A stretch of 64,000 nucleotides of DNA from Arthrobacter bussei (GTDB lineage: Bacteria; Actinomycetota; Actinomycetes; Actinomycetales; Micrococcaceae). This document shows, in pieces, positions 8,900 to 17,849 of the stretch. The translations under genes were made by a program, and so were the position numbers. The notes below the pieces were generated by a model. It made no database searches. It was not told the DNA's origin and saw only the letters and a list, made by a program, of their open reading frames with translations. The stretch's first letter is position 1; each line of letters begins with the position of its first letter. Location: NCBI RefSeq assembly GCF_009377195.2, contig NZ_VJXX01000001.1, forward strand, positions 1,664,677 to 1,728,676, in the 5' to 3' direction.

Positions 8900-11800
8900 T
8901 CGCGGGACTTCGTGGTCGCCTTCAGCTGCAGCACTTCGATGCGGTCCGCCACGATGTTCACGATCCCCTCCGAGGACCGCTCGAGGACGCCGCGAACGAT
9001 CACGCTGCTCGCCTCACGGGCCACCCTGCGGTGCCGCTGCCAGACACCGACCGAGCAGATGACATTGACCAGGCCGGTCTCGTCCTCGAGGTTCATGAAG
9101 GTGATGCCGCTCGCCGTTGCGGGGCGCTGCCGGTGCGTGACGACACCCGCCACCTCGACCCGCCGTCCCGACTCGGAGGTCTTCAGTTCGACGGCGGTCA
9201 GGGCACCCCGGCGCTTCAGCCTTTCCCTGGCATGGCGTACGGGGTGGTCGTCAGGAGTGATGCCCGTGGACCAGAGATCTGACCCGACCTTGTCGATGTC
9301 CGAGAGCTCGGGCATCAGCGGGGGCTGGATGTAGACCGCCGTCCCCTTGATCTGGCCCTCGCGTTCCGTGGAGGCGGGTCCGGCGTTCCAGAGCGCCTCC
9401 CGGCGGGTCAGGCCCATCGAATCGAAGGCGCCCGAAGCAGCAAGGGCCTCGAGCTGGCCCGCATCGGCCCCCGTTCGCCGCGCGAGGTCCGGCATGTCCT
9501 CGTAGGGTCCGTTGAGCTCCCGTTCGGCGACGATCTTCTCCGCCAGCTTCAGCCCGAGCGTATCCACGCTCGCGAGCCCCAGGCGGACCGCGTAATTGCC
9601 GTCACGGCGGTGCGGGGTCGAGTCGAAGGGCGTGTCACGGTCGAAGTACCCGACAGGAGGCTGCTCGTCCTCCGTGCAGCAGTCCATGCCGGTGGTCCGC
9701 TTCCGGAGGTCCTCCGGCGGCTCGTACCCTTCCAGCGGCTCGAGGTCGGCGTGGACGCCCGAGTGCAGGATGTCCGGGCGCAGGACGACGGCACCATGCC
9801 TCCGTGCATCCGCCACGAGGGTCTGGGGTGAGTAGAACCCCATGGGCTGCGCACGCAGGAGCGCCGCGAGGAAAGCCCCGGGATAGTGGAGCCGGAGCCA
9901 GGCGCTGACATAGACCAGCAGGGCGAAGCTGATCGAGTGGCTCTCCGCGAAGCCGAAGTTCGCGAAGGCGTGGATCTTGTTGTAGATCGCATCCGCGACC
10001 GGGCCGGTGATGCCGTTGGACTCCATGCCCTCGTACAGCTTGGCCTTCAGGGAATCGATCCGCTCCTCGCCGCGCTTGGAACCCATCGCGCGGCGCAGGA
10101 GATCGGCGTCCGCTCCGGAGCAGCCACCCACCACCATGGCCATCTGCATGAGCTGCTCCTGGAAGAGGGGCACACCGAGCGTCCGTTCGAGCACGGGCTT
10201 GAGGTCGGGATGGATGTACCGGACCTCCTCCTCGCCCATCTTCCGCTTGATGTAGGGGTGCACGGCACCGCCCTGGATGGGTCCGGGCCGTACGAGTGCC
10301 ACCTCGATCACGAGGTCGTAGAACTGGCGTGGCAGCAGGCGCGGGAGCATCCCCATCTGGGCGCGGCTCTCCACCTGGAACACCCCGACGGAATCCGCGA
10401 AGCACAGCATGTCGTACACGCCCTGCTCCTCCTTGGGGATGGTGTGCAGCTCCCACGTCTCACCGAAGTGCTGCTCCACGAGGTCGAAGTTGTACTGGAT
10501 CGCAGCGAGGATCCCGAGGCCCAACAGGTCGAACTTCACGAGTCCCATCCAGGCGCAGTCGTCCTTGTCCCACTGCAGCACGGTCCGGCCCTCCATGCGA
10601 CCATGCTCGATAGGGCATACTTCCCCCACCGGTCGGTCGGTCAGGACCATGCCCCCCGAGTGGATGCCCATGTGGCGCGGGAACCTGAGGACCTCCTGGG
10701 CCAGGCCCACCACCGACTCCGGGATGTCGTGGTCGTCGCTCGAGACGAGCCCGCCCCAACGCTCGATCTGCTTGGACCATGCGTCCTGCTGGCCGGGGCT
10801 GTGCCCCAGGGCCTTTGCCATGTCCCGGACGGCGAACTTGGGACGGTAGGTGATGACGTTGGCAACCTGTGCGGCGTTGAACCGTCCGTACTTCCGGTAG
10901 ACGTACTGGATGACCTCCTCACGGCGGTCCGAATCGAAGTCGACGTCGATGTCCGGTTCCTCGTCCCGCATGCTGGAGAGGAACCGTTCGAACGGGAGCT
11001 GGTACTTGATGGAGTCGACAGCCGTGATCTCGAGCAGATAGCAGACCGCCGAATTGGCGGCCGACCCCCGTCCCTGGCAGAGGATCCCGTTGCGACGCGC
11101 GTAGTGCACGAGGTCATGGACGATCAGGAAGTACCCGGGGAAGTTCTTGTCCTCGATCACCTCGAGCTCGCGCTCGATCCGTTCCCGGACGTCCGCACGG
11201 TTCCCGTAGAGCTTGTCCGCCCCCTGCCAGACGAGCTCACGGAGGTAGCTCATCTGGGTATGGCCCTCCGGCAGGTCGATGTTCGGCAGGCCGGGTTTCA
11301 CGCTGCGGAGCGTGAAGGAGAGATCGGCGGCGATCTCCACGGTGCGCTCCACGGCGCCGGGATAGGCCCTGAAGCGGCGCGCCATCTCGGCCCCGCTGCG
11401 CAGGTGGGCAGCCCCTGCTGCTGGAAGCCAGCCGTCCATCTGGTCCAGGCTCCGCCGTGCGCGGACCGCGGCGAGGGCCGAGGCAAGACGGTGCTGCTTC
11501 GGCGTGGCGTAGTGCACGTTGTTGGTGGCCACGGTGGGCAGTGACAGCCGGGCGGCCATCGAGGCCAGCACGTCATTGTGGGCCGTGTCCAGCGGATTGC
11601 CCTGATCGGTCAGTTCCACGGCGACGGACTCCTTCCCGAACAGGTCCACGAGTAGCCGGAGCTCCGTTTCTGCTGCGGATTCCCCCGCCGCGACGAGGGC
11701 TGAACGCACGGTCCCCTTCCTGCACCCCGTGAGGATCATCCATTGGCCGGCGGCATGGCCCGCAAGGCGCTCCAGGTCGTAGCGGGGCTTGCCCTTCTCC

Positions 11801-12309
11801 GCATCGGTGTCGAGCTGTGCCTCGGTGATGGCAGTGGACAGGCGGTGGTAGCCGGCGGATCCCCGGGCCAGGACCAGGAGGTGGCGTCCTTCGGGATCAG
11901 CCTCCCCGTTCTGCGGCCTGGACAGTTCGAGGGAGAGTTCCGTCCCGTACATGGTGGAGAACCCGGGATATTTCTCGGCGGCTTCGGCGAAGTGGACGGC
12001 GCCGTACAGGCCGTCGTGGTCGGTCAGCGCCATGCCCGACAGGCCGAGCCGCTGCGCCTCCTCCGCGAGGTGCTCCGGGCTCGACGCGCCGTCGAGGAAG
12101 CTGAAGTTGGAGTGGACGTGCAGTTCCGCGTAGGGCACCACGGGACCGTCGGGAGCAGCGACCTCCGCCGGTGCGGTGTAGGGCTGGCGTTTGCGGGACC
12201 AGGCGGGGCTGTCACCGCCGTCGGCCCCGAGGGGTGGTGCTCCCGGACGCGTGTCGGACAGGTTCCGCTCGAAATCCGACCACGGGATGGGTGGGTTGTT
12301 CCAGCCCAT
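8890..12309 (-). CDS. dnaE2: Error-prone DNA polymerase DnaE2 (ImuC)
   Basis: C-family DNA polymerase alpha subunit of the damage-induced mutasome (1139 aa), which carries out translesion synthesis with ImuA and ImuB. The N-terminus MGWNNPPIPWSDFERNLSD is typical of the DnaE2 branch. A PHP domain follows (YAELHVHSNFSFLDGAS, TDHDGLYG). The palm holds acidic residues in EEPDIDVDFDSDRRE, and a C-terminal OB-fold region contains ITFMNLEDETGLVN. It lacks the extended C-terminus of replicative DnaE1. It is the last gene of the imuA-imuB-dnaE2 unit, about 105 bases after imuB. No separate LexA box is visible in that gap, so it is probably transcribed from the SOS promoter before imuA. Confidence 0.95.
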   Translation of the reverse strand: MGWNNPPIPWSDFERNLSDTRPGAPPLGADGGDSPAWSRKRQPYTAPAEVAAPDGPVVPYAELHVHSNFSFLDGASSPEHLAEEAQRLGLSGMALTDHDGLYGAVHFAEAAEKYPGFSTMYGTELSLELSRPQNGEADPEGRHLLVLARGSAGYHRLSTAITEAQLDTDAEKGKPRYDLERLAGHAAGQWMILTGCRKGTVRSALVAAGESAAETELRLLVDLFGKESVAVELTDQGNPLDTAHNDVLASMAARLSLPTVATNNVHYATPKQHRLASALAAVRARRSLDQMDGWLPAAGAAHLRSGAEMARRFRAYPGAVERTVEIAADLSFTLRSVKPGLPNIDLPEGHTQMSYLRELVWQGADKLYGNRADVRERIERELEVIEDKNFPGYFLIVHDLVHYARRNGILCQGRGSAANSAVCYLLEITAVDSIKYQLPFERFLSSMRDEEPDIDVDFDSDRREEVIQYVYRKYGRFNAAQVANVITYRPKFAVRDMAKALGHSPGQQDAWSKQIERWGGLVSSDDHDIPESVVGLAQEVLRFPRHMGIHSGGMVLTDRPVGEVCPIEHGRMEGRTVLQWDKDDCAWMGLVKFDLLGLGILAAIQYNFDLVEQHFGETWELHTIPKEEQGVYDMLCFADSVGVFQVESRAQMGMLPRLLPRQFYDLVIEVALVRPGPIQGGAVHPYIKRKMGEEEVRYIHPDLKPVLERTLGVPLFQEQLMQMAMVVGGCSGADADLLRRAMGSKRGEERIDSLKAKLYEGMESNGITGPVADAIYNKIHAFANFGFAESHSISFALLVYVSAWLRLHYPGAFLAALLRAQPMGFYSPQTLVADARRHGAVVLRPDILHSGVHADLEPLEGYEPPEDLRKRTTGMDCCTEDEQPPVGYFDRDTPFDSTPHRRDGNYAVRLGLASVDTLGLKLAEKIVAERELNGPYEDMPDLARRTGADAGQLEALAASGAFDSMGLTRREALWNAGPASTEREGQIKGTAVYIQPPLMPELSDIDKVGSDLWSTGITPDDHPVRHARERLKRRGALTAVELKTSESGRRVEVAGVVTHRQRPATASGITFMNLEDETGLVNVICSVGVWQRHRRVAREASSVIVRGVLERSSEGIVNIVADRIEVLQLKATTKSRDFR

Positions 12310-12414
12310 GGCGTCCCCCTGTCCCGGCTGTGCGTGCTGCGTGCTGCGTGTTGCTCGTGTGTTCGTGGTGGTGTCCCGCCGCGCTCCCGCGGGTGTCCGA
12401 GGCAGGGCTGGTCG

Positions 12415-14031
12415 TCAGTCGTAGCCGGCCTCGACCCACCAGGCATGGTCCTCGAGGAGTAGCAGCCAGGCAGATCCTGACTGGTCCACCAGCTGGAACC
12501 GGTCGAGCACCCGGCCTTTGCGGTCCCACCAGCGTTCGTTGATGGGCCACGGGCCGGCCCAGGAGTGCACGGCGTGCCGGCGGCCGTCCGGTCCTGTGCT
12601 GAAGAAGGCGGGGTCGGCGCTCAGGAGTCCGCGGGCGTCCACGTCCACCGGGTTGCCGCGGGAGTCGACGACGACGGCGGGAACCGGCTGGGCGTACACG
12701 GTGGCGGGGGCGGGCCCTGGAAGACGGCCTGGCCAGGGCTGATTCCGATCCTTCAGGGGGACGGCGGCAGCCTGCTGCTGACCGGCGGGTGCATCCCCCC
12801 AGGGGACGAAGACCCGACGGTCGGCCAGGAGACGCCCGCCGGCGACGATCGCGGTGAGCACGGCACCATGGCCCAGCATGCTCTGCACCCGGGCCAGGCC
12901 GTGATGGATCCCCTCGTCCGGGCCTGTACCCCAGAGCCCGTCGGCGTGGTCGCTGAGGTTCTCCACGATCTCGGGGATCACCTGCACGCGGGTGATGCCG
13001 GAGGTGAGGCCGTGGTCGGAGGCATTGGTCCCCTGGAGCTGCCAGCGCACGCGGTCCACGACGTCGTCGGCGTCGAACCAGCGCGGATGCTGCCACCGGC
13101 GCTCGGAAGCCTCACCGGATTCGGTGTGCAGCGAGACGTGCAGCGCGGTGCACACGAGCCCGGCCTCGCGGAGGGTGTCGACGAACTCACCTGCCCGTGA
13201 CCTGAAGGCGAAGGCGAGCTGGTCGATCCGGGCGAGGGGCGGCTCGAAATCAGCGACGGTGTCCAGGTGGGGAGGTGGTGTGCGGGCCACGACACTGCGG
13301 TGGTCGAGCCCACTGGCCTGGCGGTGCGCGAGGGCTCCCTCGATGCCGAAGCGGTTGCGGACGTCGGAGGCCCTGAGGGCCGCGAAATCACCGAGCGAAC
13401 GGATGCCGAGGCGCTTGAGCAGCACGGTGAGCTTGGGTTGTTCGAGGATCTCCAGCGGATAGCTGCCGAGGAACCAGGCCGAGCGGCCCGCGGGAATGAC
13501 GACGAGCTGCTCGACGTCGTCGTCCAGCTGATCGGTGGCCTTGGCTGCCTGCTCGGCAGCGAACGGACCGTCGGCGATCCCGATCCGCACATCGGTGAGT
13601 CCCATGGCGGCGAGCGTCCGGAAGACCACGCGTGCAGCCTCGGACTCACTGCCGTAGTACCGCGACGGGCCCTTGGCCCTGATGGCGCAGAGTCCCGGGC
13701 GGACGACCTGGACCCCGGGCATGATCGCTTCCACCGCCGTGGTGACGGGTTCGAAGGTTCGTTCATCGAGCGAGGGGTCGTAGGGCAGGGGGACGAGATT
13801 CGTGCTGCGGGCCTGGGCCTCCCTGATGCGCAGTCCCCGTTTCACGCCGTCCTGCCGCGCCGCAGGGGAACATGCGAACACCTCACCACGGTCCACGAGG
13901 GCGAGGGGCGTCTCGGCAGGCAGGGCGTGTTCACGCAGTGCCGCGGTGATGGGCCAGTCGGGGCACCAGAACATCAGGGTGCGGGTGGCGTGGGCCGAAC
14001 CGGCGGGCAGGGCTGGGAGAGCGGATGTCAC
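12415..14031 (-). CDS. imuB: ImuB, Y-family polymerase-like mutasome protein
   Basis: Catalytically inactive Y-family polymerase relative (538 aa) that bridges the beta clamp and DnaE2 in the SOS mutasome. The start is taken as GTG at 14031, whose GTGA overlaps the imuA stop. The conserved core begins at MFWCPDWPITAALREH, residue 20. Y-family palm/finger blocks include LALVDRGEVFACSPAARQDGVKRGLR and YYGSESEAARV, and the helix-hairpin-helix region is around LGIRSLGDFAALRASDVRNRFG. The acidic triad of active DinB polymerases is not evident, as is usual for ImuB. Its C-terminal part carries the family's DUF6504-like end (WAGPWPINERWWDRKGR). Confidence 0.93.
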   Translation of the reverse strand: MTSALPALPAGSAHATRTLMFWCPDWPITAALREHALPAETPLALVDRGEVFACSPAARQDGVKRGLRIREAQARSTNLVPLPYDPSLDERTFEPVTTAVEAIMPGVQVVRPGLCAIRAKGPSRYYGSESEAARVVFRTLAAMGLTDVRIGIADGPFAAEQAAKATDQLDDDVEQLVVIPAGRSAWFLGSYPLEILEQPKLTVLLKRLGIRSLGDFAALRASDVRNRFGIEGALAHRQASGLDHRSVVARTPPPHLDTVADFEPPLARIDQLAFAFRSRAGEFVDTLREAGLVCTALHVSLHTESGEASERRWQHPRWFDADDVVDRVRWQLQGTNASDHGLTSGITRVQVIPEIVENLSDHADGLWGTGPDEGIHHGLARVQSMLGHGAVLTAIVAGGRLLADRRVFVPWGDAPAGQQQAAAVPLKDRNQPWPGRLPGPAPATVYAQPVPAVVVDSRGNPVDVDARGLLSADPAFFSTGPDGRRHAVHSWAGPWPINERWWDRKGRVLDRFQLVDQSGSAWLLLLEDHAWWVEAGYD

Positions 14032-14870
14032 GAGGACCTCACCAGCTGGGGTTCGAAGAGGGTGTGGGTGCCGGAGTCCTGTGCTCCCTGTGCTCCCTGT
14101 GCTCCCGGTGCTCCCGGTGCTCCCGGTGTGTACGTGGCCGAGGGCGCGGATCCGCCCGTCGGAGTGCCCTGCAGGTCGGCCAGCCCGACATAGGCGTGAC
14201 GCAGCCGGCCCGAGGGCTGTGTCGCGGTGATCTTCATGCGCCGCGACCTCAGGTGTCCCGTCCCCGAGCCCAGGCCCTCCCAGGCACTCTCCGCCACGCC
14301 GAGTGTCGAATCGCTCTGCTTCCAGGACCCCAGGGTGATCAGCGCCGCGCCTCGCTGGCGGAGCCGCGCCTTCAGCCGGGCCCATTCGGTGGGGGCGAGG
14401 TGTTCCGGCGCCCTGGTCAGGACGATCGAGACGACGTCGACGAGGGCAGCCGTGACGGTGAGCCACTGTGATCCCGGGTCAGGCACCAGGATGAGGCGTT
14501 CGAGGTTGATGCCGAAGCCCTGGGCCGCCTCGACGCTGAAGTCAGGCAGGCCGATGACGCTGCACCAGGCGCCCGTCGCGGACGGGCCGGCGAGCAGGGC
14601 CATGGCGAGGGAGGTCGAGTTACGGACCGCGTAGGAGCCGCCGGACTGGAGACCTCCCCCCGGCAGGATCCGGGCGAGGGCAGGAACCGTGGGCAGCCGC
14701 CGGGAATCGAGCGTGACGGCCTGCATGCTGTTGATGCGGGACTGGAGCCCGAGGGCGATCTCTGCTGCGGACCCACCTGGACGGCCGGTGGGTTCCGGAC
14801 GTGACGATCCCCCGAGGTCGGGTGAGGGCTCATCCCATTCGAGGGCATGGCCGGCAGGTGGAGGCGTCAC
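14028..14870 (-). CDS. imuA: ImuA (RecA-related mutasome accessory protein)
   Basis: Accessory factor of the ImuA-ImuB-DnaE2 pathway (280 aa), distantly related to RecA/SulA. The body shows LPTVPALARILPGGGLQSGG near the Walker-A-equivalent position and a long central RecA-like region (residues 60-200). The annotated start is GTG at 14870, only 10 bases from the LexA box. There is no Shine-Dalgarno sequence and little room for a leader, so the mRNA may be leaderless, or translation may start further in (for example MQAV near residue 49). The C-terminal third contains a Gly-Ala-Pro/Gln collagen-like repeat encoded by a 9-bp tandem repeat. It heads an operon with imuB. Confidence 0.88.
   Translation of the reverse strand: MTPPPAGHALEWDEPSPDLGGSSRPEPTGRPGGSAAEIALGLQSRINSMQAVTLDSRRLPTVPALARILPGGGLQSGGSYAVRNSTSLAMALLAGPSATGAWCSVIGLPDFSVEAAQGFGINLERLILVPDPGSQWLTVTAALVDVVSIVLTRAPEHLAPTEWARLKARLRQRGAALITLGSWKQSDSTLGVAESAWEGLGSGTGHLRSRRMKITATQPSGRLRHAYVGLADLQGTPTGGSAPSATYTPGAPGAPGAQGAQGAQDSGTHTLFEPQLVRSS
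14081..14125. repeat. 9-bp tandem repeat inside imuA
   Basis: Five copies of GTGCTCCC(T/G) in direct tandem. On the coding strand they give the tripeptides GAP-GAP-GAP-GAQ-GAQ or close to this. The unit is a multiple of 3, so copy-number change would alter the length of a flexible tail without shifting the frame. Confidence 0.85.
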
Positions 14871-14880
14871 CCGTTAATAT

Positions 14881-14896
14881 TCGAATACGTGTTCGA
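14881..14896. promoter_or_regulatory. LexA (SOS) box upstream of imuA
   Basis: TCGAATACGTGTTCGA matches the actinobacterial LexA consensus TCGAAC-N4-GTTCGA with one deviation. It ends 10 bases before the imuA GTG, next to an AT-rich ATATTAA on the minus strand that could be the -10 region. LexA bound here would block the imuA-imuB-dnaE2 promoter until DNA damage. Confidence 0.9.
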
Positions 14897-14970
14897 TTAA
14901 GTCAATCGGCGCGCCTCCGCAGGAATGTGCCTTTCCTGTGGTAGGGCGCGACTCTCTTCGCAAACGGACC

Positions 14971-14993
14971 GGGCCTCCTCGACAGGGAGGCCC
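14971..14993. terminator. Terminator-like hairpin with no assigned gene
   Basis: GGGCCTCC (14971-14978) pairs with GGAGGCCC (14986-14993) around a 7-base loop. No gene ends here. It lies about 75 bases beyond the LexA box on the side opposite to imuA. It could end a short divergent transcript or be a remnant; I cannot decide. Confidence 0.45.
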
Positions 14994-15202
14994 GCAGCGG
15001 TTCGGCGGAGAACTCGATGGTAGGGAGGGCCTCTGACGATCCTGCATCGGCGGCGCCCGAGAAGCCCGTGGCGACCGTCCGGAGCCGCAGGACAGCAGGA
15101 CGTGCATGACCCGCTCATGGGGCTCCACTTCCGGAGGCAGAGGGCAACCAGCTCGGGCACGCAGGCAGGCACGCGGCAGGCAGGCACGCGGAAGGCGGGC
15201 GG

Positions 15203-15412
15203 AAGGCGGGCAGAGGGCATGCAGACGGGCGGCAGGCGGGCAGAGGGCACGCAGACAGGCGGCAAGCGGCAGGCGGGCAGAGGGCATGCAGACGGGCGGC
15301 AGGCGGGCAGAGGGCACGCAGACAGGCGGCAAGCGGCAGGCGGGCAGAGGGCATGCAGACGGGCGGCAAACGGCAGGCGGGCAGAGGGCACGCAGACGAG
15401 CGGCACGCTGGC
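15203..15412. repeat. 67-bp tandem repeat array (30 + 37 bp subunits)
   Basis: The motif CAGAGGGCATGCAGACGGG recurs at 15211, 15278 and 15345, exactly 67 bases apart. The sister motif CAGAGGGCAC occurs at 15241, 15308 and 15382, so each unit is built from a 30-bp and a 37-bp half. The flanks (15148-15202 and 15413-15436) hold decayed copies. The whole stretch 14897-15584 between the LexA box and the DUF5997 gene has no gene that I can support. Open frames across the repeat translate to monotonous Arg/Gly- or Cys/Pro/Leu-rich sequence and look non-coding. Confidence 0.85.
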
Positions 15413-15584
15413 AGGCACGAGGGCACGCAGACGAGCGGACGGGCAGGAGTCGATGGACATCAGCCGACCTGCACGCGATGAGCCGGCAGCCATGCAGCCA
15501 TGTATGCCCGGCGGCGTTCGATCCTCACTCCTGGGACACGCCCGGGTCAGGCAGGGGCCGCTTGTGCTGCCCCGCAGGGAGGGG

Positions 15585-15977
15585 TCAGGCGTCGGAGGCC
15601 GTGCGCGCGGCGTCGCGCTCCTTGACCCGTGCCGCCTCCGCACGCACCGCCGCCTGCGTGGACCGCTCCGAGACCAGCCAGGCCGGCGGCTCCTGCAGCA
15701 GGGTGGTGATCTCCTCGCTCGTCAGGGGATCGGTGATGCCGCCGCGGGCGAGTCCCCCGATCGAGATGCCGAGCTTCTGTGCGACGACGGGGCGCGGATG
15801 CGGCCCGGTGCGGCGCAGTTCGGCCAGCCATTCAGGCGGTGTCTGCTGGAGCTCGTTGAACTCCGCGCGCGTCAGCTCGGTCTCCTGGAAGTCCTGGGGC
15901 GCGGCGGGCAGGTAGATTCCCAGTTTCTTGGCCGCGGTGGCGGGCTTCAGGGTCTGGGGCGTCTTCGCGGGAGTCAT
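15585..15977 (-). CDS. DUF5997 family protein
   Basis: Small soluble protein (130 aa) of unknown function that I recognise as the actinobacterial DUF5997 type by its start (MTPAKTPQTLKPATAAKKLGIYLPA). It contains two similar segments, FNELQQTPPEWLAELRRTGPHPR and ITTLLQEPPAWLVSERS, which suggests an internal duplication. A Lys/Arg/Ala-rich helix closes the protein. It is divergent from the solo LysR-type substrate-binding protein at 16048, an arrangement I associate with this family. The two may share the 70-base promoter region. No catalytic motif is visible. Confidence 0.78.
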   Translation of the reverse strand: MTPAKTPQTLKPATAAKKLGIYLPAAPQDFQETELTRAEFNELQQTPPEWLAELRRTGPHPRPVVAQKLGISIGGLARGGITDPLTSEEITTLLQEPPAWLVSERSTQAAVRAEAARVKERDAARTASDA

Positions 15978-16047
15978 GGATCCAGCTTAACGGTCGTGTG
16001 GCAGGCAGCCATGATCGGCCGCTCCCGCTACGCGCTACTGTGATCAG

Positions 16048-16791
16048 ATGCCCACCGATCAGCCCAGAAACCTCTCCGTGGGCTTCGTGCCGGGCGTCAC
16101 GCCGGGCAAGTGGGTGGCCCGCTGGCGTGAGCGGCACCCGGCCGTCCCCCTTGACCTGCACCAGCATGACGACGACGCCCTGGTGGCACTGCGGGAGGGG
16201 GCCGACGACGTCGTGTTCGTCCGCCTGCCCGTGGACAGGGAGGGGATTCACCTGATCCCCCTGTACGAGGAACAGCCCGTTGCCGTGATGTCGCGGGAGA
16301 ACGAGCTGTCCCTCTACGAGGACATCCCCGCCGGGGAACTCGATGGGGAGACCCTGCTCGACGTCGCGGAGTGCGGCGGCCCGAGGACGGCGGTGGAGGT
16401 CGCGGCGTCGGGCGCCGGCGTCGTGATCCTCCCGATGTCCCTCGCCCGCCTCCACGCGCGGAAGGACGCCGTGCACCGCCCGGTGGAGGGTGTCCCGACC
16501 ACCACGATCGGGATCGCATGGCGTGTGGAGGACGAGTCCGACGACGTCGAGGAGTTCATCGGGATCGTCCGCGGCAGGACGGCCCGCAGCTCCCGCCAGC
16601 CATCCCAGCGGGAGGCGCCGAAGAAATCGGCGTCCCAAAAGGCCGCCGAGAAATCTGCGAAGAACGCCGACACCGCCTCGAAGAACACCGGAGGGGGAGC
16701 GGCACGGAAGGGCGGGTCCGCGCAGAAGGGCAGCAGGACACCGCAGAACAGGCAGTCCCGGCCACCGGGCTCCCGGGGGAAGCGCCGCTAG
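16048..16791 (+). CDS. LysR-type substrate-binding domain protein without DNA-binding domain
   Basis: Protein of 247 aa. The first 185 residues resemble the effector-binding domain of LysR regulators (VGFVPGVTPGKWVARWRERHP, then LPVDREGIHLIPLYEEQPVAVMSREN and GAGVVILPMSLARL). The N-terminal helix-turn-helix of true LysR proteins is missing, so it cannot act as a classical regulator alone. The last 60 residues are a Lys/Ser/Gly-rich basic tail that could bind nucleic acid. The ATG at 16048 is preceded by TACTGT at 16036-16041 with exactly six bases between, so it is likely leaderless. It is divergent from the DUF5997 gene, and the two may act together. Confidence 0.8.
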   Translation: MPTDQPRNLSVGFVPGVTPGKWVARWRERHPAVPLDLHQHDDDALVALREGADDVVFVRLPVDREGIHLIPLYEEQPVAVMSRENELSLYEDIPAGELDGETLLDVAECGGPRTAVEVAASGAGVVILPMSLARLHARKDAVHRPVEGVPTTTIGIAWRVEDESDDVEEFIGIVRGRTARSSRQPSQREAPKKSASQKAAEKSAKNADTASKNTGGGAARKGGSAQKGSRTPQNRQSRPPGSRGKRR

Positions 16792-16814
16792 CAGGCGAGT
16801 TTGCCCGGTCCCGG

Positions 16815-17606
16815 TCAGGCCTGCGCGGGCTGTCCGTTGCTGGCCATGGTGCCGCCGTCCACCGGGAGGACGACGCCGGTGATGAACCCGGCGTCGTCAC
16901 TCGCGAGGAAGGTGATGGCTGCTGCCACCTCGTCAGGGAGCCCTCCGCGTCCGAGGGCGATGCGCCGGGCGAACTCGTCGTCGAGCTCGTGCGGTTCGCC
17001 GTCCTCGCTGGTGAGGTCCGTCCAGACGAAGCCCGGGGCCACCGCATTGACGCGGACGCCGTCGCGCCCGTGGTCGAGGGCCACGGCGCGCGTGAAATTG
17101 CTGACGCCTCCCTTGGCGGCGTTGTAGGCGCTCATGCGCCAGTCCCCGGCGAGTCCGGACACGGAGGAGACGTTGACGATGCAGCCCCTGCTGTCCAGCA
17201 GGTGGGCCAGGGCCGCCTTCGTCCCGTAGAACACGCCGGAGAGGTCGGTATCGAGCACGCGGTGCCAGTCCTCGACGCTCGTGTCCTGCACCGTGCCCTG
17301 CGTGATGGTCCCCGCGTTGTTGACGAGGACGTCGAGCTGTCCGAAGCGATCCACGGTGGCCTGCACCATGGCTGCGACCTGGTCGTAGTCGCAGGAGTCC
17401 GCGGGAAGTGCCACCGCCCGGCCCTCGGGCAGCGAGGCCACGACCGCGTCGATCTTCTCGGCGACCGAATCGGTGAGCACCACCCGGGCACCCTCGGCGA
17501 CGAAGCGCCGCGCCGTCGCCTCGCCGATGCCGGACCCGGCCCCGGTCACGATGACCACCCTGTCCTCGAACCGCTGCATCGCGGTTCCTGCCTCCGGTGC
17601 ATCCAT
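16815..17606 (-). CDS. SDR-family oxidoreductase
   Basis: Classical short-chain dehydrogenase/reductase (263 aa), NAD(P)-dependent, substrate unknown. It has the Rossmann motif TGAGSGIG (residues 20-27), NNAG, the catalytic Ser in NVSSVSG and YNAAK (Tyr-x-x-x-Lys), and a C-terminal VLPVDGGTMAS typical of FabG/glucose dehydrogenase-like members. The start may be 17606 (after GAGGAG) or the internal ATG at 17579 (MQRFEDRVV), which fits homologues better. It appears monocistronic. The 240 bases between it and the gntP terminator hold nothing that I recognise. Confidence 0.88.
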   Translation of the reverse strand: MDAPEAGTAMQRFEDRVVIVTGAGSGIGEATARRFVAEGARVVLTDSVAEKIDAVVASLPEGRAVALPADSCDYDQVAAMVQATVDRFGQLDVLVNNAGTITQGTVQDTSVEDWHRVLDTDLSGVFYGTKAALAHLLDSRGCIVNVSSVSGLAGDWRMSAYNAAKGGVSNFTRAVALDHGRDGVRVNAVAPGFVWTDLTSEDGEPHELDDEFARRIALGRGGLPDEVAAAITFLASDDAGFITGVVLPVDGGTMASNGQPAQA

Positions 17607-17795
17607 GGGTCATCCACTCCTCGTCCACTCGTCACGCGTCGGCCACCGGTCCGCCGTCGGAATCCCTCCCGCGCAGACCGTACCGGGTCCTGATGACCCG
17701 TCATCGACGGTGGCATCCGTCCTTCCGGGCGCACAAGGCATCGATCCGTCCCCCGATCCGCGGTGTCACCTGCTACGCGGACGGCACGACGACGT

Positions 17796-17834
17796 GACAG
17801 GGGCCCGCCCGCAGGTTGCGGACGGGCCCCTGTC
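17796..17834 (-). terminator. Terminator of gntK-gntP
   Basis: An 18-bp inverted repeat (arms 17796-17813 and 17817-17834, one mismatch, 3-base loop) lies 15 bases after the gntP stop. Confidence 0.85.
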
Positions 17835-17849
17835 GACGTCGTTCGCGCG

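Noticed and set aside
8890..14870. Phage or plasmid origin for the mutasome operon
   Set aside because: No integrase, att repeats or composition change; imuA-imuB-dnaE2 is a normal chromosomal unit of actinobacteria.
15203..15412. CRISPR-like array
   Set aside because: The units are contiguous with no unique spacers between constant repeats, the repeat is not CRISPR-length, and no cas genes are present.
14897..15643. Minus-strand open frame with repeated Cys/Pro/Leu peptides
   Set aside because: It only mirrors the tandem DNA repeat, and other frames there are equally open; no start signal or known motif.
15102..16043. Long open frame on the plus strand across the 67-bp repeats
   Set aside because: Its product is Arg/Gly/Ala-rich repeat translation and it overlaps the DUF5997 gene on the opposite strand; no RBS or domain.
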